From: Apis mellifera
Lineage: Eukaryota > Arthropoda > Insecta > Hymenoptera > Apidae
NCBI RefSeq assembly: GCF_003254395.2
Contig: NW_020555862.1
Coordinates: 56,687 to 120,686, forward strand
Direction of reading: 5' to 3'
DNA length: 64,000 nt
Numbering within the stretch: position 1 is the first letter of the stretch; each line of letters starts with the position of its first letter. The notes beneath the pieces were generated by a model. It was given only the letters and a program-made list of their open reading frames with translations. It made no database searches and was not told where the DNA came from. Positions 1 through 11,521 of this stretch are shown here, piece after piece. The position numbers and the translations under genes were made by a program.

Positions 1-640
1 TTCAGTGTTAAAAAAAACCAGAAATTAATTCACGTTGAATCGAATCAAAAGTATTCGATTTAATTCAATTAAAATTCTAGTAAACATTATTAAATATGAT
101 GGATATAATAAAATTGCAAATTTAATTTTATTTTGATAATTAATAAATTCACTAAAAGAAAATCTTTCAATTAATATTATTAATCTAAAAACTAATAGAA
201 ATAAATTAATTTCAAAAGAAATTATTGTTGAAACTAAACATATTGAACCTAAAATAGCATAATTACAATTTGAAATTCATCCACAATTTGAATTTATGAA
301 TAAATAATACTGGATACACACTTGATCCTAAAATTAATAATATAAATAAAATACTAAATTCTATTATATAAATAAAATTAACCCAACGATATAAAACTCA
401 TATAATTAGTGATAAAAAAAAATATTATTCTATATAATATATAAATTAGAATAATTAAAAAAAAATCATTCTTTTGATAATAATTTTAATCCATCTTTAA
501 AAAGCTGAAATAAACTAAATTAAAAGACTTTATTAGGTCCTTTGAATATACCATAAAATTTTTCGTTCCAACAAAGTTAAAAACGCTATACTAATTAAAA
601 TTATGAATAAAATAAATTAATAATGAATAATAAATTATAA
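1..640 (-). pseudogene. nad1: nad1 (NADH dehydrogenase subunit 1) fragment, NUMT
   Basis: The minus strand, read with the invertebrate mitochondrial code (TGA Trp, ATA Met), gives ND1 blocks in order: AFLTLLERKILWYIQ at about 545-592, GPNKV near 528-540, LFKDGLKLLSKEW near 468-505, GSSVYPVL near 305-330, and a membrane stretch containing NYAILGS at about 245-275. At the left edge IELNR and a GFFNTE-like remnant follow. This covers roughly the N-terminal half to two thirds of ND1, a proton-pumping membrane subunit of complex I. The blocks lie in different frames: there is a break between PVL and the NCNYA block, another after GPNKV, and another after IELNR. It therefore cannot make a working subunit. 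The start near 640 is uncertain because the first ten or so residues are not in frame. Confidence 0.85.
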
Positions 641-683
641 ATAAAATTAAAATTATAAATTAATTAAAATTCAAAATTCAAAT

Positions 684-757
684 TATTATTTATTAATTTA
701 AATAGATTAATATTATTAAAGTCTAAATTTATATGCACTTTATATGCTAAAATAATA
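684..757 (-). pseudogene. trnL1: mitochondrial tRNA-Leu(UAG) copy, NUMT
   Basis: The minus strand from about 757 shows an AT-rich acceptor stem, a D-arm region containing AGCATATAAAGTGCAT, and an anticodon loop reading TTTAGAC with anticodon TAG. It sits between nad1 and the 16S 3' end, where insect mitochondria carry trnL1. Ends were set by eye. As part of a NUMT it is not expected to be expressed. Confidence 0.65.
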
Positions 758-1921
758 AATTTATTAATTAATTTATTTATAAATAATTTACAAATTAAAA
801 TCCTTTCGTACAATTAATTTATTTTTTATTATAGATAGAAATCAATCTGACTTACGTCGATTTGAACTCAAATCATGTAAGATTTTGAAAATCTAACAGA
901 TTTAAAAACTTAAATTCCTGCGTTTAATTTTTATTTTAATTCAACATCGTAATGGCAATCATCTTTATCAATATGATTTATCAAAAAATATTTCGCTGTT
1001 ATCCTTAAGGTAATTTATTTTTTTAATTATAAATTATAAATCGAAAATATCTTTTAATTAAATTTAATTAATTATTTATTTAAAAATAATTTAAATAAAT
1101 AATTAAATTAAATAAAATTTTAAAATATGGTCTTTTCATTCCCATAATTAAATTTTGGAATTTTTACTAAAAATTTAAATTCATTTTATAATTTAAAGAC
1201 AGTTATTATTTCGTTTGTTCAATTATTCAATTAAAACATAATTTATTATGTTTGTACAGTCAATATACTGCAGTTATTTAAATTTTACCATATGGAGCAG
1301 ATCGACCTAAAATTAAATTCAATAGGACATGTTTTTAATAAACAGGTGAATAATATATTTGCCGAGTTCTTTTAAATTATATAATTTAAATAATTTCAAT
1401 TTAAAAAATATTTTTATCACTAATTTAATCATTATTTTTATATTTTTATAATTTTAATATATATTTTTATATAATAAATAAAATTTTTAATTTAAATCTT
1501 TATTAAAACATATTAAATTATTAAATTTTTAATATAAAAATTAATAAAATAAATGAAAATTTAATTTCTTAAAGTTTTTATATCTAAATTAAATTTATTT
1601 CTAAAAAAACTAGATATTAATAAGTTCGAATAACATTTAATTTCTAAATTTATATTTATAATTTTAATGTTACAAAAAAAATTTTATAAATTTAGCTTTC
1701 TTCTTTTCAAGATATTACAAATTCTTAAATAAATTTTAATTAAGCCCGATACAAAATAAAATTTTGCTTTTTAATATTTAAAAATTTTCATTCACATTAC
1801 TTTTAATTATAAAAATAAAAATTAATTCAAAATAATTATTTCAATTTAATTTCAATTTCTTTTAAATTTTTAAAAATTATAATTTTAAACTTCAAAAAAA
1901 ATTTAATAAATTAATTTATAA
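758..1921 (-). pseudogene. rrnL: mitochondrial 16S (large subunit) rRNA copy, NUMT
   Basis: Landmarks on the minus strand are the peptidyl-transferase region at about 991-1010, the region matched by the usual 16S 3' primer near 860-885 (TTTGAACTCAAATCATGTAA), and the region of the 5' primer near 1340-1375 (AAACAGGTGAATAATATATT). Two signs of decay stand out. The near-invariant TTATCCCTAAGG has lost one C (1000-1010). The block that normally reads AACATCGAGGTCGCAA has changed to AACATCGTAATGGCAA at 943-958. The copy spans about 1.16 kb, against roughly 1.37 kb in honeybee mtDNA, so an internal deletion is likely. Confidence 0.85.
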
Positions 1922-1987
1922 AATTGAAAAATTTTCTTTAATTTTTTCAATGTAAAAAAAATATTTTTTTTAAACTAAAATTTTAAA
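1922..1987 (-). pseudogene. trnV: mitochondrial tRNA-Val(UAC) copy, NUMT
   Basis: The minus strand between the 16S and 12S copies reads through a D-arm with TTTTAGTTTAAA and an anticodon stem-loop TTTTTTTTACATTGAAAAAA with anticodon TAC. Complementary AAAATTT/AAATTTT ends form the acceptor. Position and anticodon both match trnV. It is part of the NUMT and the ends are approximate. Confidence 0.65.
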
Positions 1988-2810
1988 TCTAAAAACACTT
2001 TCCAGAAATTAGTTGAAAAGTAGAAAATTTTAATTATTATTTTAATTTACTTTTAAATTCTCTTTTATATTTATATTAAAATAAATAAATAATCCAAAAA
2101 TTAAATTTATTGGAACTCATTTTTAATTTTTAAATAAAATACTACATTTTGATTTGAATTATTTTTATCTACAATATTTCTAACTCAAATTTATTCAAAT
2201 TAATTAAAACAACAATAGATAAATTTAAATTCAAGTATTTCTTATCATGGATTATCGAATTAATATATAAGTATCCCTAATTAGATATAATAGATAAAAG
2301 CTGCCATATTATTTAATTTTAATAATTCAACATTTAATTATTTAATATTTAATTTATTTTTCTATAATATTATTTTTCTATAATAGGATATCTAATCCTA
2401 GTTTTTTTATTAAACATTATAATTTTTATTAATTTTAATTATAATTATTTATAATTAATTCTAAATTTCACTAATTTAAAATCAATAAATTTAATTATAA
2501 TTTAAACTTTTACATATACATTTTACTAGAATAACTTAATTTATAAATCAAGTTTAACTGCTATTATTGGCACTTAATCAAGCATTATTAAAATTAATTT
2601 CCGAATTAAATTTTCTTTTATTGTTCTTTTATTTCAGAAATATCTACTAACATTAATTTATATTTTTAATAATAATTTAAATTTTATAAATAATTTATTA
2701 ATATAATAAATTTAAAAATATTATATATATAAATAAATTAAAAATTAATTATTTCAAATTTAATTTTCAACTTATTACAAACGAATAAATTTATTATTCA
2801 TATTTTTTAA
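1988..2810 (-). pseudogene. rrnS: mitochondrial 12S (small subunit) rRNA copy, NUMT
   Basis: The 12S hallmark AAACTAGGATTAGATA is present on the minus strand at about 2385-2405. The next base differs from the usual GATACCC (plus strand ATAGGATATC instead of ATAGGGTATC). The 530-loop equivalent is recognisable at 2555-2575 (plus strand AACTGCTATTATTGGCAC), and the 900/960 region with GGATTATCGA lies at 2248-2257. These run in the right order for a minus-strand 12S gene next to trnV. The length of about 0.8 kb is normal. The 5' end (high coordinate) fades into AT-rich sequence and is uncertain. Confidence 0.8.
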
Positions 2811-2857
2811 TACATTATAATTTTATAAATAAATAATATTAGTATAAATTCTTAATC

Positions 2858-2912
<55 letters not shown>

Positions 2913-3060
2913 TATATGAATATATAAATATATAAATACATACAAATATATATATATATATATAAATATTAATAAACATATTTATTTAAATTTATTTAAA
3001 TTTAATTATATGATTATATATATATTATTATACTCGCAATATTTCATATAAAAGAAAATT
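2811..3060. repeat. AT-rich junction with (TA)n microsatellite
   Basis: An uninterrupted TA run at about 2861-2908 is followed by interrupted ATATA and AAATATA blocks to about 3030. This may be the remains of the mitochondrial A+T-rich control region or a nuclear microsatellite at the insertion edge. I cannot distinguish the two from the sequence. Confidence 0.7.
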
Positions 3061-3076
3061 ATCGTTGATTTCGATA

Positions 3077-3100
3077 ACACAAATTCAATTGAATTTGTGT
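3077..3100. repeat. Perfect 24-bp palindrome
   Basis: ACACAAATTCAA is followed directly by its exact reverse complement, giving a 12+12 bp palindrome with no spacer just outside the NUMT. Its function is unknown. Confidence 0.9.
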
Positions 3101-4689
3101 AAAGTGTATGAAAACTTCTGCGACTAACTATACATATAAAGTTCTTATTACCAAGTTAATAATGAAAAAATAAATAAATTTTACACAAAGTGGATTATAT
3201 TTACATTAAAAGAAATATTTCGTTCAGAATATGATTAGAATACTATTAAATTAATTTAAAAGAAAGTAAAGATTGATCTTATTTTATGTGTTTATATAAG
3301 TATATATGTTTGTATATGAAGCAATTTATATTAAACAGTACAATATAATGTATTATTACAATATGTGTATTTATGTATGTAGTATTGCATCCTTTTATAA
3401 AAGTGAAAATTAAAGAAGGATAAAGATTTTTGATAATATAAATAGTTTATATTTTTATGAAAAACGGTCGTCTGATAATATTAGTATTATTTGTTAATAT
3501 ATTTTAAATAAATAAATTCGTCATACCATATATTTATCAATTAACTTTTTAGAATTAAATATATATTATTTATACAAATATTAAATTATAATAATTAATA
3601 TAATTAAAGTAATGTCATTAATTAATATGTGTGGTACATTATTAATTTATAACAATGTGATTGATATATTGTAAATAAATATATATAATACTTTAAATCG
3701 AATGTTGTTATAGAAGAGCTAAAATATCATTTTTTGCCGTCACGTTTAATTATTTTCTAATAGATATTCTGTGAATTTATATCTTGGAAATCATATAGCA
3801 TATTTAATGCATAAAAATCAAAAGATTGTTATGAATAATACGAAATAATATGTAATCTTAATGATAGATTACATAGTCTATATGAAAGTTGAAAATTTGA
3901 CAATAAAAAGAAATAAAAAAAGAAAAGCAATGATTTGAAATAATAAATATTTTAATAAGTGCTTAGTGAAATTTTTTAGTTGTCTTTAGTTTTCTTTATT
4001 TGTTTAATTTGAAACTGTGAAAATGTAAATAATTTAACTATTTTTCTGTGGAATATTTTTATCAATTTGTATTATAAAATGTATTATAATATGTATTGTA
4101 TTATAAAATATTGTATTATAAATATTATATTATAAAATTAACAATTATATAATAGACAACATTTATATAATAGAATTTTAGAACATAAGTAAATATAAAT
4201 CTCTCATATAGTTTCTCTCCATATTAATTTTCATAGTTTTGTTATTTTGACGATTATACTTTTTAAAATTATACGATATAATTAAAAGAATTATAATAAT
4301 GCAGAAACATTTAAATTCATAATAATTTTTGTATTTAAATATATTAATAAACATTCGTAATAATAATAATCTATTTCAAATATATTTTGTTCTATAAAAA
4401 GATTTAATTGTTCGTATTACTAATAAAGAATAATATTATTTAACTGTATTAGATGGAAATGAACAGTGTGTAAATATTCGACAATGTGGAAATTATAATG
4501 GTTTAATCTCATGGTTTATATTATAAAAACTGTAAATACTGTGATGGAATATTTAAAGAACCTGGTGAAAAAAGAAAATTCATGAACCGAAGCACATGTA
4601 AACTTATTACGGGCACAATTGCTCAATTCTTTTCTGTAGAAGATAAAGTCGAGATAAAGATCCAAGATTATTGCATGTGGATTTGTTCA
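3101..4689. other. AT-rich DNA, no gene seen
   Basis: Six frames give only short, low-complexity reading frames. There are short repeats of TATTATAAAAT type near 4070-4140. No transposon motif, tRNA or rRNA was recognised. Confidence 0.6.
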
Positions 4690-4860
4690 ATTGCCATTAA
4701 AAAAAGTAACAATTTGCCAGCAACACCACTATTTCATAATTTTATATCTATTTGTTTTTCTTCATTATACACATTTCAAATGTTTTGTAAACAATTACGC
4801 ATTATTATGCAATTATTATAATTAAATATATTCGTTCCGCTAAACCCATACATTTTTATT
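4690..4860 (-). repeat. Dispersed repeat family 1, copy a
   Basis: Three related copies share, in the orientation of the other two, a GGGTTTAGCTGAATGAATAT block (in this copy read as the reverse complement of TATATTCGTTCCGCTAAACC), then ACAAAACATTTGAA, then GGTATTGCTGGCAAC. The others lie at 34560-34740 and 56400-56620 on the plus strand. Copies a and b pair through the inverted repeat. The third, at 56.4 kb, shows this is also an independent dispersed element. Confidence 0.7.
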
Positions 4861-5399
4861 TATTGATTTCTCCGATTAGTTAAGAATTAATTAATTGTAA
4901 AAAAAATATATTAAATTTTTTAACTTGAAATATACAAATTTGTATAGACTAAATTTCATATAGACGGATTGATTGTCATCCAACGATTTATTTGTGGATT
5001 TGAATGAAATGATATTGAATTTTATCTATAAATTCAATTTTTTTTTAATTTGCTTATTAAAGAAAAAACGTATTATATAATATAACATAATAAAATTTGT
5101 TATAATTTTTTCGTAATAAATTGTTGAATTTAATAACAGATTTTTTTATAAAAAAGTTCACTAAAATTTTATATAAATTATGTATAGAAAATGCAAGATT
5201 ATTATTTCATTGATACATTGCAATATTATAACGTAAATGTAGCACATTATAACGCTTTACTGCCATTCCGTTCTATTTGAAATGATTATAATTCAGTGGT
5301 AAATTCAGTCATTATTGAACATATATAAGAATTTGTTCATTACTTTAATATTTGGAATTTATTGTCCAAGAATATTTTTTATAAAAATTGTATATATAT

Positions 5400-5610
5400 G
5401 TATATATTTAGATTTTTTTCATTTAACTCAGATATTTTGTACATTATAATAATTATATATTCAAATAAATTATTTTTTCTACTTTGATCTTATTTAGATT
5501 GTTTGATTTTTATTCTGATTTTATTAAATTTTTATTATTCTTTTTTTTCATTTGTTCAAAATGTTAAAGAAAATGCTATGAATATGAATATATATATTAA
5601 TATATTAATT
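5400..5610 (+). repeat. Dispersed repeat family 2, copy a
   Basis: A segment starts TATATTCAAATAAATT, continues CTTATTTAGATTGTTTG and ends in AAAGAAAATGCTATG. It recurs at 42690-42850 and 44970-45120 (plus), and at 33820-33990 (minus, the partner arm). The copies differ by many point changes, so the family is old. No terminal repeats or coding motif were seen. Confidence 0.65.
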
Positions 5611-7059
5611 ATATATATATTAATTATATATATTAATTAATATTTCTAAAAAGATTGCATAAAAGAAATTAAATAAAATTTTTTTGATATTTTTATATAT
5701 TTACATTTAATACTCTATTCTTTAATAAAAACAAATATAAATTTTTTAAATTTAACCAAAAAATGTGTTTAAAAAATATTTTTTCATAACCAATGTAAAA
5801 CAATGTAAAATGGCTCAACCTTTTTCATCTATCAGAAGATCGAAACATAATTGTAGGAAGCATGAAAAACAAAATAGTTTATTTTCTAAAAATTTCATAA
5901 TGAAACATGTTTGTTCATGAATGTTTATACCAACACATTGTGTGAGACACTATTTAAAATATATTTGATATTAAATCCAATGCTCATTTAGTTTCGAAAG
6001 CGAATGTGAAATATTAAAGTAAGATTTCTATTTTCTATATATACTCTCATTACTTATTATTTTCATTTATATTAACATATACATACAATATAACAAATAT
6101 CATAATTAAGATTTGTTGAAGTTAATAAATATTTCATTAATAATTTTTTTTCTTCAGTTTATAGATGTTATGAAATTTGAATAAAAAATTGTTATTTTTA
6201 TATTTAATTATATAATCTAGATAATGTTATTCTATTGATTTTATATTGTTTAGCTTTTTATTCTTATTAATTTATTTTCATTAATAAGATAATATTTTAA
6301 CAACATATTTTCATTAATAACAACTTTCAATATAACATTATTAATATATCATTAAGTGAATTTATTTGACAATTCTTAAATTTCTATTTCAACGACATTT
6401 ATTAAAATATATAAATTTCTTCATTATTTCTTTATATAAGAATATTTATTATAGATTATGAAAAATTAAATTTAAAATTATAAAATTAAAATTATTTTAG
6501 AATGTTATAATATATGTATCAATATGTATCAAATTTTCCTTGACTATATTCTTTCATATCTCTTTAAATATAGAATTTTAAAACAATAATTATGACAATA
6601 TTTAATTTCAACCGAAACTAACGAAAGTTGACTTAAAATATTTTCATATAAAATTAATAACATTTTATAGTAATCATTATATACATCACTATATAATGAT
6701 AAAAATCTTATATAAATAAAATAAATATTTACATTTTTCATCATTAAAAATAATTTCTGTAATAAAATAAAATAGTTTTAGTTAATAAAATTATTTAAAA
6801 TAATTATAACTCAATATGTACGCTATACAGATATATAATAAGAGATGATCTCTATATACATAGAGATATGATATAATTTACTTGTTTATTTTTAATATGA
6901 AATATAAAAATATAAAAATAACGTAAAATATAAAAATATTTCAAGCCTGTTTGTGTATCAATTTCTAGTCTTTTCTAAATATATGATATATGAATTTTAT
7001 CAGACTTTTTTTTTCATACCAAAAACTATATCGAATACAAATAATCTTACAATTTAAGC

Positions 7060-7500
7060 ATAAAAAACTGGATTGTCGTGTCGTGATAGCGAGCACCATT
7101 AACTATTATTGTCCGTCCGATCAGCCGCATTTTCGAAGAAGAATGGTTCGATGATGCCTCCAGTCCGAAATTCGCATCAAACAATGATTTGTGAATGCGA
7201 ATTTGTGTGAATGTAAATTAATTCAACAATTACTCATTTTCTGAATCCCAAATGCGACAATTTTGTCGATTAACCAATTCATCAAGATGAAAATCAGTCT
7301 TATCGCTGAAGATGATTTTGTTCGAAAAACCTTTATCATTTCTAAAATATTGCTCAACAATGAAAATGCATTGTTCTTTCGTAGCTTCCTTTAGCACTCC
7401 ATTTTTAATAATCCTCAATTGTTAGCTATCACACTATCTCTCTTTTTCTATTGGCAACATTTTATCGCACAAATGGCGCAAAATTCAAATTTTGCGTAAT
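7060..7500 (-). pseudogene. maT-like (Tc1/mariner superfamily) transposase fragment, left arm
   Basis: The minus strand reads KEQCIFIVEQYFRNDKG, then IIFSDKTDFHLDELVNRQNC and RIWDSENE (7230-7418). This is the segment around the first catalytic aspartate (FSD) of the DD37D-type maT/mariner relatives. After a frame break at the TGA following SENE, decayed VNGARY-like sequence follows at about 7065-7135. The second catalytic Asp region (QQDGATCHT) and the C-terminus are missing, and the open stretch is only 62 codons against about 300-350 in the family. The flanking sequence CCATTTGTGCGATAAA..TTGCCAA (near 7448-7475) is shared with the copy at 38.2 kb, so it belongs to the element. The mate at 32085-32273 is identical in protein sequence. 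Confidence 0.75.
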
Positions 7501-9227
7501 TTTATTAATACAAATAAATTCATTGTTAAATATAATGAAACCTTTAAAAAGCTTTAAAGACTAATGATTTATTACTGTTAAAATCATGGTTTATCTATTA
7601 TCTATTTCATAATATATCATGTAATTTACAAATAAAAAAGTATAAAGAAGAAATTGAAAAAAAAATATCGATTTGATATTCGCTCTTATACATTTATTGT
7701 ATAATTATCTCAGAAAACATATTAAAACGACATCAAAATAAATATTAAAACCAAATTTGACATAAGTACACAAATGTTTATTGAGACTTATTTATTATAA
7801 ATTTCCTTTAGTTTTTTTTATTTCTCTTTATACTTATTTCATATTGTTTTTGCTTTTTCATTTAACTCATTTAATTTTTATAAAAATTTAAATTGATTTT
7901 TAATAAATAATTATAAATAATTGAATTATTTAATAAATAAATCTCAATATATTGTATATAACATATTTTTGTATATTAATTTTGAAATTATTTTAAAGAA
8001 ATATATTATTATAAACGATGATATACCAAATTTATAATTCATAATTGTGAAATAAAAGAAGAAGATCACATTAACATAAAGAATTACAATAGCCTGTGTC
8101 TTATAATTCAAACATAATGCGTAAATCATTATGCTCAGATCATTATGCGCAGATATATATATATATAAAATTATAAATACATTTGCAAATCACAATCAAA
8201 TATAATACATATGTAAATGACATCATAAACGCAATAAATACTCTATACAGCTACAAAATTTGCATTATAATATTTGCATTATTTATAAAAATATATATTA
8301 CTATACAGCAGATTTGATTAAATGACAGCTTGCAAACTATGATTCATGCCTCTTTTTATTTCTTTAGAAAAATTAGAAGAATAGATCTTTTCATAACTCT
8401 AAAGTAAGACGACTTTTTCTGTATTTCATGATTCCTACTATAATATAGTTCGTATTAAGTATAAATTATTGAGCTTCATTTAATTCTAATATTCATTTTA
8501 TTCATAATCTAAAATATATATATGTAATTAATATATTCGTGTTTTTTAATATATTAAGTCATATATTGAAACATATATATTGAAATACATGTATATCAAC
8601 ATTTTAATATATTTATATCTTATTTTTTAATTAATTATGCTTCGATTTAAATCTATTTGAATGATGGATAATTGGATCAAGCAAATATCCATCAATTTCT
8701 AAATTTGCTAAAAAATATATAACTTTCAGTAATATTGGAATGGTTTTTCATAGGCTAAGGATATTGTAATAAAGAAAAAGAATCTTTTACTTTTACGTTT
8801 ACTTCATGAAAATATGAACATTTTATTTTTCTCATATCAAAAAAAAAAAATAATTAAAAATTAATTTATTAATCAATTATTATTAATCAGAATCATGATA
8901 TTTCTTATTTTTACATAACACTCAGTAAATTCTATCTTTATTGCAAATTATTTACACGAAATCTTAATATTTGGATACTTAATTAAAGAAAATATAAATA
9001 TATTAAGATATTGATACATATGAAAGCATATATTATCTCCTAATATCTCAAATATATGGATTAAAATTTGAATATATTAATTACTGTGCATTGTTTTGTA
9101 AGCAAGCATTTTTTTATTGGTGACTGATTTGATAGAAAAGTGCGGTAAGTCGCTCATTCTATCAACTGTATATACACAAAATCGCCGATCAATAGAGATT
9201 ATAAATTTAACCAATTACATATGATTC

Positions 9228-9230
<3 letters not shown>

Positions 9231-9280
<50 letters not shown>
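9231..9280. repeat. (TA)25 microsatellite in left arm
   Basis: A 50-bp uninterrupted TA run. The allele at the same place in the right arm (about 30252-30287) is only about 36 bp long. Confidence 0.95.
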
Positions 9281-9283
<3 letters not shown>

Positions 9284-10499
9284 AATATGCATATATTTAT
9301 GTATAACATTATACATATAACTATTTATTAAAACTTACTTTTTATATTAAAATATTTATACGTTTTATATTATTACATTATATATAAATATTTTTCGAAT
9401 ATATAATATATCGGATATATTTTAGATATATAAATGCGATTATTTTTGTTAATATCAGGAATACAAGAAAATGTTTCAGACAAAAATTATGATATCGATG
9501 GACATATATTATGATAATAAATATTTGAATCTGAATTATCGTGAAATTATCTTTAAACTTTTAAATAGAATTTTATATTTTTTATTATATATCTATTATA
9601 TATCTAGTATATCTTTATATTGATGTGAGACGTTTTAAAAAATTACTTAACATTTTAAAAAATTATTAAATTTTCTAACATTTGTGCTTTTAATATTAAT
9701 GTTACACAGTAAGAAGGTTGCTTTATCGAATTTATATATCGTTATAATTTTGAAAAATCAATTTTATGTAAAAAAAATGAGAAACAAAAATATCAAAGGA
9801 CTAGAAACAAAAGAGACTATTTTTCAACATTTTCTTCATTATTAGAAAATATATATTTGTAATTTGTTTCTTCATTTTTTTAACATTTTAAATATTATTT
9901 CTTCATATGTATTACTTATTCTTTAATTTTTCTAATCTCATTGTATTTTTAAAATATTTATATTGAAAACTATTTATATCGTACGTAATCTCATCTTAAA
10001 AAAATTATATGATGAAAAATCTGGAGAAATCACTAGCTATAATATTAAATTATTTTCAATTCAGCAAAATTTATAACGATAAAATGTAAATGTAGCGTAC
10101 ATATAAATTTAGAAAGTTAATAAATCAATAAAAAAAATATTAGTAACATTTTGAATATGTTTCAATATATAATACAAAAATATATAAATAACAAAGAATA
10201 TAGAATTTCATTTAAAAATTTAAAAAAAATGTAAAAAAAAATTTCTGTTTCATAAAATAATTCAAAGTTAACCCATAATTAATACCATTACAATATTTTT
10301 CTATTAATATCATTCAATTTTTATCTGAAATCCGATACTTTTCTATTATTTTTTATAAAAAGGATAATGTGTATATAAAATGGATATATTTTTCATAAAT
10401 ATTTACATACTTTTTTATAAAATCTTTTTATATCTTTCATGCATTATTATTTATCTATAATGCATTATTATTTATTATATATAATAAATATGAGAACAT

Positions 10500-10600
10500 T
10501 TTTTGTGGATAATATAATAATGTATGATAGATATACTATATTATATATCCACTAAATATATTAGTGGATAATATAATAATGTATGATAGATATACTAGGA
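10500..10600. repeat. Direct repeat pair flanking a small near-palindrome
   Basis: The block beginning GTGGATAATATAATAATGTA and running into TGATAGATATACTA occurs twice, near 10506 and 10562. Between the copies, TATCCACTAAATATATTAGT plus GGATA is a near-perfect palindrome. The same arrangement is present in the right arm at about 28935-29030. Confidence 0.8.
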
Positions 10601-11465
10601 ATACGATAAGCTTAAATATTATGTATAATGTTGATATACAATATAATAATAATATAATAATAATAATAATTATAATAATAATATACAATACAAGTAGAAA
10701 TGTATTTAAATGTTTCTGATATATCCATGTGTATCTAAATATTTTTCAATTTTATAATTTATTGATTACAAATATTATTTATTTAAAGTAAAATAAAACA
10801 AATATTTATTTATTTAAAGTATTACGTAATTTAAATCTTCAATTATAATATTATATTATATAATTGAAAATATTAAATAATATTTATTTTGAATATTTAT
10901 TTTGAATACTTCATTTATTATTCGCTTTATCAATATGTTACAAAATAATATAAATCAATAATCTGTATTTATATCTGTTTGTATATCTTTTCATTTGATT
11001 TTTAATCCTTAATTCGTTTCTGAAAAACTCCGAATTTTCATGTTTCATGTGATTGTAATTTTGAATTATTTCTTAAATATATGTATTTAATATTCTAATC
11101 TTATTTGAATATTCAAGGATAATACATGATTTTTATCTACTGAAGAACATGTCATATATAAAAAATGTTCATTTGCAATTTGAATTTATCATAAAAGATT
11201 ACCGAATAAGTATGAAGTAATATGATTTATGAAGTAAGAATTATAATATATTATAAGAAAAATTTTAGTTGTAATAATTTTTATTATAACTTCTTCTTTA
11301 TTCTTTCTAATTTATTATTAGTAGTTATTATTACTAGTTATATAGCATTATTAATATTATATAGCAGATTATAAATATTAATAAATTAAATGAATAAAAT
11401 AAAAATAACATTCACTAATTATTTAAAAATTTAATCTTTATTTCATAACACTATATAATCTTTAT

Positions 11466-11521
11466 TTTTTAATATTATAGTAATTTTTAATATTATAGTA
11501 ATTTTTAATATTATAGTAACT
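11466..11521. repeat. 18-bp tandem repeat, three units
   Basis: AATATTATAGTAATTTTT is repeated three times, the last one partial. The right arm has only two units (about 28030-28068). That difference plus the TA-run difference accounts for the 32-bp length offset between the arms over 7944-12303. Confidence 0.85.

Larger units (their letters stand above)
1..2810 (-). other. Nuclear mitochondrial insertion (NUMT): nad1-trnL-rrnL-trnV-rrnS block
   Basis: A continuous block reads on the minus strand as 12S rRNA, tRNA-Val, 16S rRNA, tRNA-Leu(UAG) and the first part of nad1, which is the standard insect mitochondrial order. It is taken as a nuclear copy because nad1 has several frameshifts, conserved rRNA positions are altered, and 16S looks about 200 bp shorter than is usual for bees. 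The block then passes through an AT-repeat zone into unrelated nuclear-type DNA. The left end lies outside the window. The right end, possibly inside the former control region, cannot be placed exactly. The alternative, a mitochondrial contig joined to nuclear DNA by assembly, is less likely given the frameshifts. Confidence 0.85.
4690..6380 (+). repeat. Left inverted-repeat arm, outer (older, diverged) part
   Basis: This stretch is the reverse complement of about 33121-34740. Matching landmarks include GCCAGCAA at 4716 against TTGCTGGC at 34705, the TGAATGAAATGATAT block near 5000 against 34430, the CATTACTGCC-type block near 5255 against 34165, and the CTTTGATCTTATTTAGAT block near 5482 against 33945. 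By eye the identity is well below that of the inner arm, with many substitutions and indels. The coordinate sum of paired positions drifts from 39501 to 39428 across it. Homology fades below about 4680. Confidence 0.8.

Noticed and set aside
2861..2940. Possible CRISPR-like or satellite array
   Set aside because: Only simple TA and ATATAAATA repeats without spacers of regular length; nothing prokaryotic in the window.
4582..4821. 79-codon plus-strand frame with several cysteines
   Set aside because: Overlaps the dispersed repeat family 1 copy, is not preserved in the other two copies, and has no recognised motif.
7944..8129. 61-codon frame duplicated exactly at 31389-31574
   Set aside because: Same reason: mirrored by the inverted repeat, low-complexity I/Y/F-rich sequence.
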